From: Dyadobacter soli
GTDB lineage: Bacteria; Bacteroidota; Bacteroidia; Cytophagales; Spirosomataceae
Reading direction: 5' to 3'
Assembly (NCBI RefSeq): GCF_900101885.1
Contig: NZ_FNAN01000008.1
Span: 186,001 to 250,000 of the forward strand
DNA: 64,000 nucleotides
Part shown: in pieces, positions 36,025 through 44,026 of the stretch
Numbering within the stretch: the stretch's first letter is position 1
Layout: each line of letters begins with the position of its first letter
The notes under the pieces: generated by a model
The model's input: only the letters and a program-made list of their open reading frames with translations
The model's database searches: none
Told to the model about the DNA's origin: nothing
Translations under genes and position numbers: made by a program

Positions 36025-36958
36025 GTATCGTCGCTTCGTCCAGCACCTTCACATTCCGCAATTCTTCCAGCGAACGGAACGGCCCGTGCTGCGTTCGGTA
36101 ATTCACCAATACCTGCACCTGCTTTCTGTTTCGCAAATACGGATGTCTTCCCAGCTCCTCGCCGGTAGCCGCATTTACGCTGATCTTTTTAACATTACTC
36201 AAAACTTTCGCATTACGCCTCAATTCCGACAATGCCAGCGAATCCAGCCCGTAAACCTCACTGAACTGGTCCGCGGAATGAAAACCGCCGAGCCCATCGC
36301 GAAATTTCAGAATACGCTGCGCCAGTTTGGTGCCGATACCTTTCAGACGAATGAGGGCTGTTGTATCGCATTGATTGATATCGAATACCTGGATGCTGCT
36401 TTTAAATTCCTGCCGGGCAGGCGTTTGTGAATTCGTTTTGGAAGACTTGATTTGAATGCCCTCGAAAACCGGTTTCTGATCTTTTATGGAAATGTATCTT
36501 TCCAACCGGGCGTACAGTTCAGGCGGGAAATCGTAAATCTTCATTAAATCCTCGTTCTGCCGGAACTTCCCACCCTTACTTCTGAATTTTTCAATGCGCC
36601 GCGCGATAAATGCAGGAATACCGACACCCCTCAGCTCCCGCTCCGAGGCGGTATTCGGGTCAAAGCTGACCAATTTTATTTGCTCGGGTTTGAATGCGGT
36701 CGGCCCGTTCGCGGCAGCTCGTGCGCGCGGCCTGTATTTCGTCTGCTGCTGTTTTTCCAACAGTAATGCAATGCTATCGAGTACCCTGCGCTCAGGTGGC
36801 GGGCTGCCGGCGGGGACAAAAGGCAAAATCCAGCGCCTGAAAAAGAAGGGCGCCCAGATCATTATCGCGCAGCATACCATCATCACCAGCGCACCGCGCG
36901 CTTCTTTCCGGGATATTCCGAAGAAGTCCTGCAAACCATTTAAAATTTTCTGATACAT
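35996..36958 (-). CDS. Membrane-anchored helix-hairpin-helix protein (ComEA-like)
   Basis: A 320-residue protein with one N-terminal membrane helix (about 22-45, VMMVCCAIMIWAPFF). Three helix-hairpin-helix units follow, each with a short hairpin: ELRGVGIPAFIARRIEKF near 110, IRLKGIGTKLAQRILKF near 210 and GRHPYLRNRKQVQVLVNY near 275. HhH pairs bind DNA non-specifically; ComEA uses one in DNA uptake. A role in uptake or envelope DNA binding is plausible but not shown. It has more HhH units than classical ComEA. Confidence 0.82.
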   Translation of the reverse strand: MYQKILNGLQDFFGISRKEARGALVMMVCCAIMIWAPFFFRRWILPFVPAGSPPPERRVLDSIALLLEKQQQTKYRPRARAAANGPTAFKPEQIKLVSFDPNTASERELRGVGIPAFIARRIEKFRSKGGKFRQNEDLMKIYDFPPELYARLERYISIKDQKPVFEGIQIKSSKTNSQTPARQEFKSSIQVFDINQCDTTALIRLKGIGTKLAQRILKFRDGLGGFHSADQFSEVYGLDSLALSELRRNAKVLSNVKKISVNAATGEELGRHPYLRNRKQVQVLVNYRTQHGPFRSLEELRNVKVLDEATIQKIGPYLSF

Positions 36959-37021
36959 AAGTCAGGGATTTGTTTCCCATTGTTACGTAGCATCGGTGAT
37001 TTGGTAACAGGTTTTAAAACA

Positions 37022-37055
37022 CAAATGAGCAGACGGTAAGCCGCCTGCTCATTTG
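37022..37055 (-). terminator. Hairpin after the DUF4097 gene
   Basis: CAAATGAGCAG/CTGCTCATTTG with one mismatch and three inner pairs. On the minus strand a TTTGTGTTTT run follows it. Confidence 0.7.
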
Positions 37056-37076
37056 CACGATTATTAATACTGTTTC

Positions 37077-38120
37077 TTATTGATTCACATACACGCTGCC
37101 TGCGCTGGCCGACAATGTTACCGGGATACCACCGCCATTCATTTTGCCTTGTACGCGGTCTTTTTCCACCGAGCCGTCGAAGTTTTTAAGCGGTATAGCC
37201 ACTTTGTTACCTTTCAGGTTCAGGTCGACGCCCTTATCCAGCGGCATGCTCACGCGCACACTGCCGGCTGATGTGGAAAGGTCTACATATTTACCCAGCG
37301 ATTTCAATTCCAGTTCGATGCTGCCCGCGCTGGTGCTGGCGCGCACGCTGCCCGAAACACCGGCCAACCGTACCGAACCTCCCGAGGTACCTGCATCGAG
37401 CGAACCATCTACACCCTCGCCGCGAATGCTTCCGCCGCTGGTATGCGCCACGATGTCCCCATTGAGTTTGTTTAGTTCAATGCTTCCACCGGAAGTTTTA
37501 AGCTCGATCTTACCTTTCAACTCATTGGCCCTGATACTGCCGCCGCTGGTATGCAGGTTGATATCCTTACTGCAATGCGCCACATCGATGCTGCCGCCCG
37601 AAGTCCGGCCGTTGATTACGCCGTCGAGGTCGTCAATTTTCAGACTACCGCCGCTGGTGGTGAAATTCTGCTGGCCGGTCAATGCGGCAATTTTAATGCT
37701 GCCGCCGCTGGTTTTGAGGTTGGTAGCCACATTACGCGGCGCCATTACTTTGAACGCGATCGAAATGTTCCGTTTCTCGTTCCATTGCTGGTTATTTTTC
37801 CTTTTTGCCGTGGCAATCACCTTGCTGCCTTCGGTGCCGATCAGGATATCGTAGTCTTCGAGGCGGTCTTCGATTTCTTCTTTGGTGAGTTGTTTATTGC
37901 CGTTCCAGCCATTGCCGCGCACGTACATTTCCACTTTGAAACCGTCGGATTGCCCGCCTGTGACGGAGATCGAGCCACCGGAAGTTTCAACCTGTAATTC
38001 TTTTAGGGATGAGCCGTTGAAGTTTTTTGTAACGTAAGGTTTGTCATCATCGCCTTGTGCATACGCACTCACGAAACAAAGCGCGGACAGGACGAAAGTT
38101 AGTAGTTGTTTAATTTTCAT
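37077..38120 (-). CDS. DUF4097 secreted beta-strand repeat protein
   Basis: A 347-residue exported protein (leader MKIKQLLTFVLSALCFVSAYA) of the DUF4097 family. The mature part is a ladder of short repeats, about 17-20 residues each, containing TSGGSI/TSGGSV (at least seven), then TSAGSI and TSAGSV. This suggests a right-handed beta-helix or stacked-strand fold, possibly an adhesin or envelope structural protein. The ATG at 38120 is preferred over an extension at 38174, because it starts the leader. No genes nearby explain its function. Confidence 0.85.
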   Translation of the reverse strand: MKIKQLLTFVLSALCFVSAYAQGDDDKPYVTKNFNGSSLKELQVETSGGSISVTGGQSDGFKVEMYVRGNGWNGNKQLTKEEIEDRLEDYDILIGTEGSKVIATAKRKNNQQWNEKRNISIAFKVMAPRNVATNLKTSGGSIKIAALTGQQNFTTSGGSLKIDDLDGVINGRTSGGSIDVAHCSKDINLHTSGGSIRANELKGKIELKTSGGSIELNKLNGDIVAHTSGGSIRGEGVDGSLDAGTSGGSVRLAGVSGSVRASTSAGSIELELKSLGKYVDLSTSAGSVRVSMPLDKGVDLNLKGNKVAIPLKNFDGSVEKDRVQGKMNGGGIPVTLSASAGSVYVNQ

Positions 38121-38241
38121 GGGATTCTGTGATTTGTTTGACCAATGATGTAAATCCCGGAACCCAGGTTGCATGCAATGCTTTTAAAAGTTACATTCAG
38201 GTACAGTTTTTGCTCATAACAAACCAAAATCAGTCATTATC

Positions 38242-38484
38242 ATGAAAACATACCGCGTAAAAGCCGTCCGTGAATCAGAGGAACAACTGGTACTGGAAGT
38301 CCTCCAAAACCTCCAACGAAAAGGAACGATTGTATTTGAGGAAGAGCAGGATGGAAAGCAGGCCTGGACCAGCCCTAAAGCAGCTACACCTGCCACGGAA
38401 GAGCAGGTGCAGGAGATTATTGATGAAGCGGAGTTGATTCCTTATTATTCCGAACAAGAGGCTAAGAAAATCCTCAATTTGTAG
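38242..38484 (+). CDS. Small hypothetical protein
   Basis: An 80-residue acidic protein that I do not recognise (MKTYRVKAVRESEEQLVLEV start, IIDEAELIPYYSEQEAKKIL end). It looks helical with a short disordered middle. The end resembles small antitoxin-like proteins, but the adjacent gene on the other strand is a lipoprotein-like frame and no toxin lies beside it. Confidence 0.55.
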   Translation: MKTYRVKAVRESEEQLVLEVLQNLQRKGTIVFEEEQDGKQAWTSPKAATPATEEQVQEIIDEAELIPYYSEQEAKKILNL

Positions 38485-38487
38485 GGA

Positions 38488-38901
38488 TTATTTTTTGTGA
38501 ATTTCAATGACTTTAATTTCGTCGAACGTTGCAGTGCGGCCCCAGCCGCATTGTACGGTACTTTTCGAGCCTGTCAGGCTGTATTTCAAACGGACGGGCG
38601 TAAAGCTGTAATATTCTTCGATCTTGCCCAGCTCCTTTTCGATTTTCGCAAGGGACGCTTCGCTCGGAAGCAGCGATGTGGTAGAATCCTTCGCGTTAAT
38701 GGCGAAATGCCATGAGCAACCGTCGGTGGCTAGCATATTCGTCCAGGTAGCATCTGCTTCGTAAACCTGTTCGTTGATATCGCCGCTCTCGTCGTGGCAG
38801 CCGATCCAGGCCAGCAAACCGAATAAAACAATCAGACCTTCATCGTTATGGGGTTTAATGTGAGGGAGAGACACGCCCTTTTCCGAATTAGTTGGAAGCA
38901 A
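38488..38901 (-). CDS. Lipoprotein-like protein with a disrupted start
   Basis: A 137-residue frame whose hydrophobic stretch LIVLFGLLAWIGC looks like a lipoprotein leader, but it begins about 22 residues in, after a TTG (38901) one base from the preceding stop. An ATG at 38843 would give MKV followed by stop; inserting one base near 38835 would give a perfect leader MKVLIVLFGLLAWIGC in the main frame. This suggests a one-base deletion or sequencing error at the signal peptide. The mature part has no family I recognise. It is listed as a gene, possibly damaged. Confidence 0.5.
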   Translation of the reverse strand: MLPTNSEKGVSLPHIKPHNDEGLIVLFGLLAWIGCHDESGDINEQVYEADATWTNMLATDGCSWHFAINAKDSTTSLLPSEASLAKIEKELGKIEEYYSFTPVRLKYSLTGSKSTVQCGWGRTATFDEIKVIEIHKK

Positions 38902-38902
38902 A

Positions 38903-40306
38903 TTACATTTCAGGCTTTTTTAGAAATCCTGCAAACCATTTCCCCGATTCCTTCACCGTACGTTCCTGGGTTTTGAAATCCACAAACACCAGGCCAAAGC
39001 GCGCCGAGTACCCATGCGCCCATTCAAAATTATCCAGTAACGTCCACGCGAAATAGCCGGTAATATTCACCCCCTCATTTTTTGCTTTCAGAACGGCATC
39101 CAGATAGGCCTGGTAATACGCTTGCCGGCCCGGGTCGTCCACCTTTCCGTCCTTCACTTTGTCTTTGAATGCGGCGCCATTTTCGGTAATGATCAGTTCG
39201 CGGACGCCGTTGTAGCGCTGAAACTGTTTCAATATTTCATACATCCCGGCCGGACTGATCTCCCAGCCCAAACCCGTCGTAGGTACATTCCGCAGCGTGG
39301 CCGGTACCTCTTTCAGCCACATTACCGGCGCGAGGTAAGAATGCTGGACTACCACACTGAAATAGTTTTGCAGACCCCAGAAGTCGAAATCGAATTTCAG
39401 TCGCTCGCGGTCGCCTTCGCGCATGAACCTTTTGATATTGGACAAAAAAGGAAACGCGTCTTTGGGATACCCCAACCCTAATGCGGGCTCGATAAAAAGC
39501 CGGTTCATGAGCGCATCCGCCCGCCGGGCCGCCCTTACATCCGCGGCACTCTGACTGTTCGGTACCACATAAGAACAGGAAATGGCATTGCCAATGCGTG
39601 CATCCGGCAGCAGCCGGCGCAACACCCTGCCCCCTTCCGCCTGGCTCAGCGCCAAATGGTGCACCACGGGCAGAAAATTATGAATGCCGGTGTTGCCGGG
39701 CGCATGCTCACCGGTGGTGTAGCCAAGTCCTGCAACGGCCATCGGCTCGTTCAGCACGATCCAGTGCCGCACGCGATCGCCGAATGCATGGCCGCATATA
39801 GCGGCATACTCGGCAAACCACTCCACAATACGCCGGTTCTTCCAACCGCCGGATTTTTCCAACACCTGCGGCAGATCCCAATGGTACAGCGTAATCCACG
39901 GCTCAATACCCAGCGCAATGCATTGGTCGATCAGCCGGTTGTAATAATCTATCCCCGCCTGGTTCACGCGCCCGTGCCCGTCGGGCAATATGCGCGACCA
40001 TGAGATCGAAAACCGGAACTCCTCAAACCCCAGCTCCTTTACCAGTTCCAGGTCCTGCTTGTAACGGTGGTAAAAGTCACAAGCTTCCCGCGCATGGTCG
40101 CCGTTCCGGATCTTGCCTTTTTTCCTGGCAAAAACATCCCAGACACAATCGCTGCGGCCATCCTCATGCACGGCGCCTTCTATCTGGTATGCGGCGGTTG
40201 CCACACCCCATTTAAAATTACTTCCGAAATCCTCACGCGATAAGGAGCCCGGCGTTGCCGGTGCATACCCGGTTTCTTTTTTATGTTGGTTAGTAGTCGT
40301 TGTCAA
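38903..40306 (-). CDS. GH1 beta-glucosidase
   Basis: A 467-residue glycoside hydrolase family 1 enzyme hydrolysing beta-glucosides or related oligosaccharides. GH1 signatures: FKWGVATAAYQIEGA near residues 30-45, FRFSISWSRILP near 95, the acid/base Glu in VLNEPMAVA near 187 and the nucleophile Glu in IITENGA near 374. There is no clear signal peptide. The frame begins at TTG (40306); no ATG is available earlier, and family alignments would start close to here. The next frame downstream (the lipoprotein-like one) begins one base after its stop. Confidence 0.93.
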   Translation of the reverse strand: MTTTTNQHKKETGYAPATPGSLSREDFGSNFKWGVATAAYQIEGAVHEDGRSDCVWDVFARKKGKIRNGDHAREACDFYHRYKQDLELVKELGFEEFRFSISWSRILPDGHGRVNQAGIDYYNRLIDQCIALGIEPWITLYHWDLPQVLEKSGGWKNRRIVEWFAEYAAICGHAFGDRVRHWIVLNEPMAVAGLGYTTGEHAPGNTGIHNFLPVVHHLALSQAEGGRVLRRLLPDARIGNAISCSYVVPNSQSAADVRAARRADALMNRLFIEPALGLGYPKDAFPFLSNIKRFMREGDRERLKFDFDFWGLQNYFSVVVQHSYLAPVMWLKEVPATLRNVPTTGLGWEISPAGMYEILKQFQRYNGVRELIITENGAAFKDKVKDGKVDDPGRQAYYQAYLDAVLKAKNEGVNITGYFAWTLLDNFEWAHGYSARFGLVFVDFKTQERTVKESGKWFAGFLKKPEM

Positions 40307-40355
40307 GCCTGTGCCTGTTTCATTGAGGTACGAAAGTTAAAACTAATATGTAAAC

Positions 40356-40394
40356 AAAAACCCTTCGTCCGGAAACTGCGGACGAAGGGTTTTT
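40356..40394 (-). terminator. Terminator after the T9SS-sorted protein gene
   Basis: 16-bp stem AAAAACCCTTCGTCCG with its complement around a 7-base loop; T-run on the minus strand. Confidence 0.9.
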
Positions 40395-40425
40395 GAAATG
40401 ACCGGTGGGTTGGCTCCGGGAGCGC

Positions 40426-42393
40426 TTACCGCACAACCAGGATTTTACGCATCAGCGGACCGTTGTTGATCTTCACGTAGTAAGTTCCCTGCGACAGTTT
40501 TGTCAGGTCTACTTCGTTGGATGAATCCGGTGTAGCGTTCAGCACCAATGCACCTGTCTGAGCGTAAACTTTCACGTTCGTTACCAACTGGTTGCTGGTT
40601 ACCTTGATACGGTCCACAGTCGGGTTAGGATACACATTCAGCTGCTCCTGGCCGTCGAATTTCAGGCTCTTGATCGCGCTGTAAGCGAATGTTTCGTCCA
40701 GATCCACCATTTTCAGTCGATAAAGGTTCACTGCCAATGGATTAGTGTGGGTATAGGTATATGTTTCGAGTTCTTTGCTTTCGCCTTTTGCGTCAACCTG
40801 TGCGAGTGCAGTCCAGTTCTGGCCGTCTTGGCTGTGCTGTACTTCGAAGTAAGCAGAGTTGCTTTCCGAGGTAGTTGCCCATGCCAACTGTGCCAATGCT
40901 CCTTCTTTTTTCGCAGAGAATGATGAGAGCGTTACAGGCAATGGAGGACCAGAGAAAGTAAGACATGCATTGTCTACCAGAAGGTCGTTTCCATTGGACG
41001 ACAGCAACACACGTACATATTTACTGCCCGACGGAACGGTTCCGCCCAAAGTATATTTCTGAAGACCCCAGGTTCCGCTGTTAAGTGCCTTTGTAACGTC
41101 TTGTGTGATTTGACCAAGTTCTGTCAGAGCCTCGTTCAGGAACACCAGCTGGATTTTCTGACTGTTTGAACTGCCATAAGCCGCATAGATAGTCAGGGAA
41201 ACCTGATTTCCTGTGGTTGTAAACAATTCAACATCCTGCCAGAACTTGCCTGCTCCGCTCAATTTCGCGCCATTCACACCGCATACCGCATAAATAGACT
41301 CTACTGACAGTGAACCTGTTACTGACCAGTTGTCCGTACCGCTTTCGAAGCTTGGGTTTTTCAGGGTATTACCATTACATTCCTGGCAAGTCACCGGTGG
41401 CGTAACAGTTGTACAGATTGCATCTACTTTGAAGTAATCGCCTGTGGACTCAACTGTAAAGCGGGCTTTCACAGCACCGGCAGGAGCAGTTGCCGAGAGA
41501 TCGAATTTTTTCAATTGATTGTCTGTCACGATGTAATCCATCAGAACTCGCGATGAATCTCCCAGCAAAGTACCGGCACCGTCATAGAAAGTAATTTTGA
41601 AGTAATGTCTGTTTGAAGAGTTATTGACGTGTGTACCGCCGTAAGCGCTTAATTGAATCTGTGTTCCTGGCACCATTGAAATATCCTGCCAGATTTTTCC
41701 TTTTTTGTAAAGCAAGCCGTTGCTCGAACCGCACATTTCGTATGCTCCGTCTTTGGAGAAGGTAGCACCCGAAGTTCCGGCAGCATATTGCCAGTCAGCC
41801 GTGCCATTCTCGAAACTTGCATTCTTGATATATTTGTTGCTGTCAACGCAATCGCAAGCCACAGGGACCTTCACTTTCAAACAAGCGCCGTCGATTTTCA
41901 GATAGTTCTTCTGAGCATAGGCCTGAACACGCACTTTCACGGTATTTGCAGGCGCCGTTCCGGTCAGCGTATATTTTTGCAAGCTACTGCCATTACCAAC
42001 TTCATAGTCTACCTGCTGAACTACCTTATCACCCACCTGCTGGCCGCTTGAATTAAGAAAAACCAGGGTGATAGTATGGTCATACTGGTTTTTGTGCGTA
42101 CCTGCATATACGGTGAGGGTCACCTCGTTCCCCGGCGTAACATTCACGTCCTGATAAATCTTCGCGGCGTTGTCATTCTTATCGCCGAGCAAACCATTTT
42201 TTTCACCGCACACGTCGTAACCTGTGCTGGTGCTAAACGTGCCGTAGGATTTCGTCCACCCGGTCAAACCACTTTCGAAGCTCCCGTTGGTCAACTTGTT
42301 ACCATCACAATCGCAACCGCTGGTTGCATTGGCCTGGAAGGCGAAGCCCAGGCTCAATATTAAAAGGGTAAAGAGAAACGTAAAATTTTTCAT
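40426..42393 (-). CDS. Type IX-secreted triple-repeat protein
   Basis: A 655-residue exported protein with a signal peptide (MKNFTFLFTLLILSLGFAFQ). Three repeats of about 155-165 residues follow. Each opens with a Cys-rich start and NxSFExG then W (NGSFESGLTGW, NASFENGTADW, NPSFESGTDNW), includes KIWQDI/KIYQDV-type strands, and ends KVDAICT-like. They look like jelly-roll carbohydrate-binding modules. A spacer with LSSFSAKKEGALAQLAWATT comes next and then the T9SS sorting tail: LNVYPNPTVDRIKV, TYYVKINNGPLMRKILVV. It is expected on the cell surface or free. No enzyme domain is visible. Confidence 0.85.
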   Translation of the reverse strand: MKNFTFLFTLLILSLGFAFQANATSGCDCDGNKLTNGSFESGLTGWTKSYGTFSTSTGYDVCGEKNGLLGDKNDNAAKIYQDVNVTPGNEVTLTVYAGTHKNQYDHTITLVFLNSSGQQVGDKVVQQVDYEVGNGSSLQKYTLTGTAPANTVKVRVQAYAQKNYLKIDGACLKVKVPVACDCVDSNKYIKNASFENGTADWQYAAGTSGATFSKDGAYEMCGSSNGLLYKKGKIWQDISMVPGTQIQLSAYGGTHVNNSSNRHYFKITFYDGAGTLLGDSSRVLMDYIVTDNQLKKFDLSATAPAGAVKARFTVESTGDYFKVDAICTTVTPPVTCQECNGNTLKNPSFESGTDNWSVTGSLSVESIYAVCGVNGAKLSGAGKFWQDVELFTTTGNQVSLTIYAAYGSSNSQKIQLVFLNEALTELGQITQDVTKALNSGTWGLQKYTLGGTVPSGSKYVRVLLSSNGNDLLVDNACLTFSGPPLPVTLSSFSAKKEGALAQLAWATTSESNSAYFEVQHSQDGQNWTALAQVDAKGESKELETYTYTHTNPLAVNLYRLKMVDLDETFAYSAIKSLKFDGQEQLNVYPNPTVDRIKVTSNQLVTNVKVYAQTGALVLNATPDSSNEVDLTKLSQGTYYVKINNGPLMRKILVVR

Positions 42394-42449
42394 AACGTAT
42401 TTGATTTGTAATTGATTAGCTGAATGGCTTGTCAACAAAATGTACGCTA

Positions 42450-42457
42450 CAAAGGTA
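42450..42457 (-). promoter_or_regulatory. Putative promoter for the T9SS-sorted protein
   Basis: On the minus strand TACCTTTG matches TANNTTTG, 56 bases before the start codon; minus-33 is only weakly TTTTCTG. Confidence 0.45.
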
Positions 42458-43255
42458 AAAATTAGATGTTCAGAAAATAGCACTTTTTTTATATGACAAA
42501 GTGAGATTAAATATGTTTATCTCAAATTTTTAACTATTTCTAAATCGATTTTAAGAATTATTTCTACAAGTTTAAACCTAATTAATTATCCAAAATAAGC
42601 ACTTTTTGACCAAAAACTATTCTAATACAGTTTCAAACTGATTGCATATACGTTTAAAATTAGTAATATCACTTTTTCAATATACTACATAGATTGTCCA
42701 TACATTCCCCGCACCCGGCGGTTACATGAAAACAAAAGATAATTTTGCCGTAACCCCGGTCACAGACGGTTTTCATGCAGCCACCCCGACATGATCTTCG
42801 TTCACCCCAAAATCATCGTTTAGTCACAATCGTGACGGGGCTTCAAGTAAAACTTCTACACTTACTAATTACGAAAGGGCTGTTTTGGGCGACCAAATGC
42901 CCATTTTGACGAACTAACGGCACTTGCTGGAAATGTCCGTTTCTGTGGCTATCAATGAGTTTTCACTGAAGAATTTCGACAAAACTTTTTTTCATAAAAA
43001 ACCCGGCTTCTACAAGCTTTGTTTTGAATGCGAATAAAATGCAATCATTTTATTACTGTATTACAGCAGTTTAGCTACATTCTATTCGGATTAATGAAGG
43101 ATTAGCCCCAAATAAACTTAGAATGAATAAGAATAAGGCGATAGAAAATACCGCAGGATAGCGGCCCTGGCAGAAGAAAGAGTGAGGTAAAGCACCTCCA
43201 GACCAAATAAGTCTCGAGTTATTTTTACAAATGCATTCAAACCTGAAATAGGATT
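42458..43255. other. Long AT-rich intergenic gap, no gene seen
   Basis: An unusually long gene-free stretch between the sigma-factor end and the T9SS-protein promoter. I see no open frame of useful length on either strand, and no hairpin I could support as an RNA gene. Confidence 0.55.
42740..42747 (+). promoter_or_regulatory. Orphan TANNTTTG box without a gene
   Basis: TAATTTTG on + in an 862-base gap; only a 10-codon frame lies within 100 bases downstream. Confidence 0.3.
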
Positions 43256-43831
43256 CTAGGCACGTTTTTGTTGCATTACGGGCATAAAAAAGGCTGCGCG
43301 GAGCTCTTGAAGGCCTTTACGGATGCGCGATTTCACTGTTCCCAATGGGACCGACAGCTTTTCCGCGGCTTCTTCGTGGGTGTAACCCTGAAAGTAAACG
43401 AGCTCGATCGGTGTGCGCCGCTCGGAAGGAAGCCCGGAGACGGCGGTCTTTACATCCATTTCAAAGACAATTTCGCTCCAATTGTCGCCCCACACCTGCT
43501 CCATCTCCGTCACTACATCCATGCGGATAACCTTTTGCTCTGTTTTGGAATCGGCCCGGAGCATGTCTATCGCCCTGTTTCGGGCGATGTTCAGCATCCA
43601 GGTAAAGAGTGTGCCTTTTTCGGAGGAATAGGATGCGATATGCCGCCAGACTTTCAGAAAGCTTTCCTGTAACACATCAGCCGCTTTCTCCTCGTCCTTG
43701 ACGATTTTCAGGATCACGCCATACAGCGCAGCCGAATAGTGGTCGTACAAGTACTCGAAAGCACTCCGGCTATTGGTTTTAAGCTTGGCTACCAGCTCGG
43801 CTTCCCGGTATCGGACATCATTCCCGCTCAT
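43256..43831 (-). CDS. ECF-type sigma factor (sigma-70 family)
   Basis: A 191-residue extracytoplasmic-function sigma factor that directs RNA polymerase to stress- or envelope-related promoters. Sigma region 2 runs through FEYLYDHYSAALYGVILKIV, AADVLQESFLKVWRHI and GTLFTWMLNIARNRAIDMLR (about 25-100). Region 4 is QGYTHEEAAEKLSVPLGTVKSRIRKGLQELR (about 145-180). No anti-sigma gene is adjacent: the upstream gene is on the other strand and the downstream side is an 860-base gap. Its regulator and target promoters therefore lie elsewhere. Confidence 0.92.
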   Translation of the reverse strand: MSGNDVRYREAELVAKLKTNSRSAFEYLYDHYSAALYGVILKIVKDEEKAADVLQESFLKVWRHIASYSSEKGTLFTWMLNIARNRAIDMLRADSKTEQKVIRMDVVTEMEQVWGDNWSEIVFEMDVKTAVSGLPSERRTPIELVYFQGYTHEEAAEKLSVPLGTVKSRIRKGLQELRAAFFMPVMQQKRA

Positions 43832-44026
43832 TGTTTCACATTTGCAGATTCACACTACCAGATATCTGGCGTTAGCGGCTGGTTAATATTTCCGTTCCAG
43901 CGCAGCTTTCCGGATAACGTGTGTATTTTAAGCGCGAATTGGGGTCTCGGGCCGGAACTACGGGCCTTCGCAATCCCGTATTCTACAATGTGAGAACCAT
44001 GCTAGGCAATTGAAATTCTTGATGTT

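Noticed and set aside
38242..38484. Antitoxin gene
   Set aside because: The C-terminal YYSEQEAKK looks antitoxin-like, but no toxin gene adjoins it.
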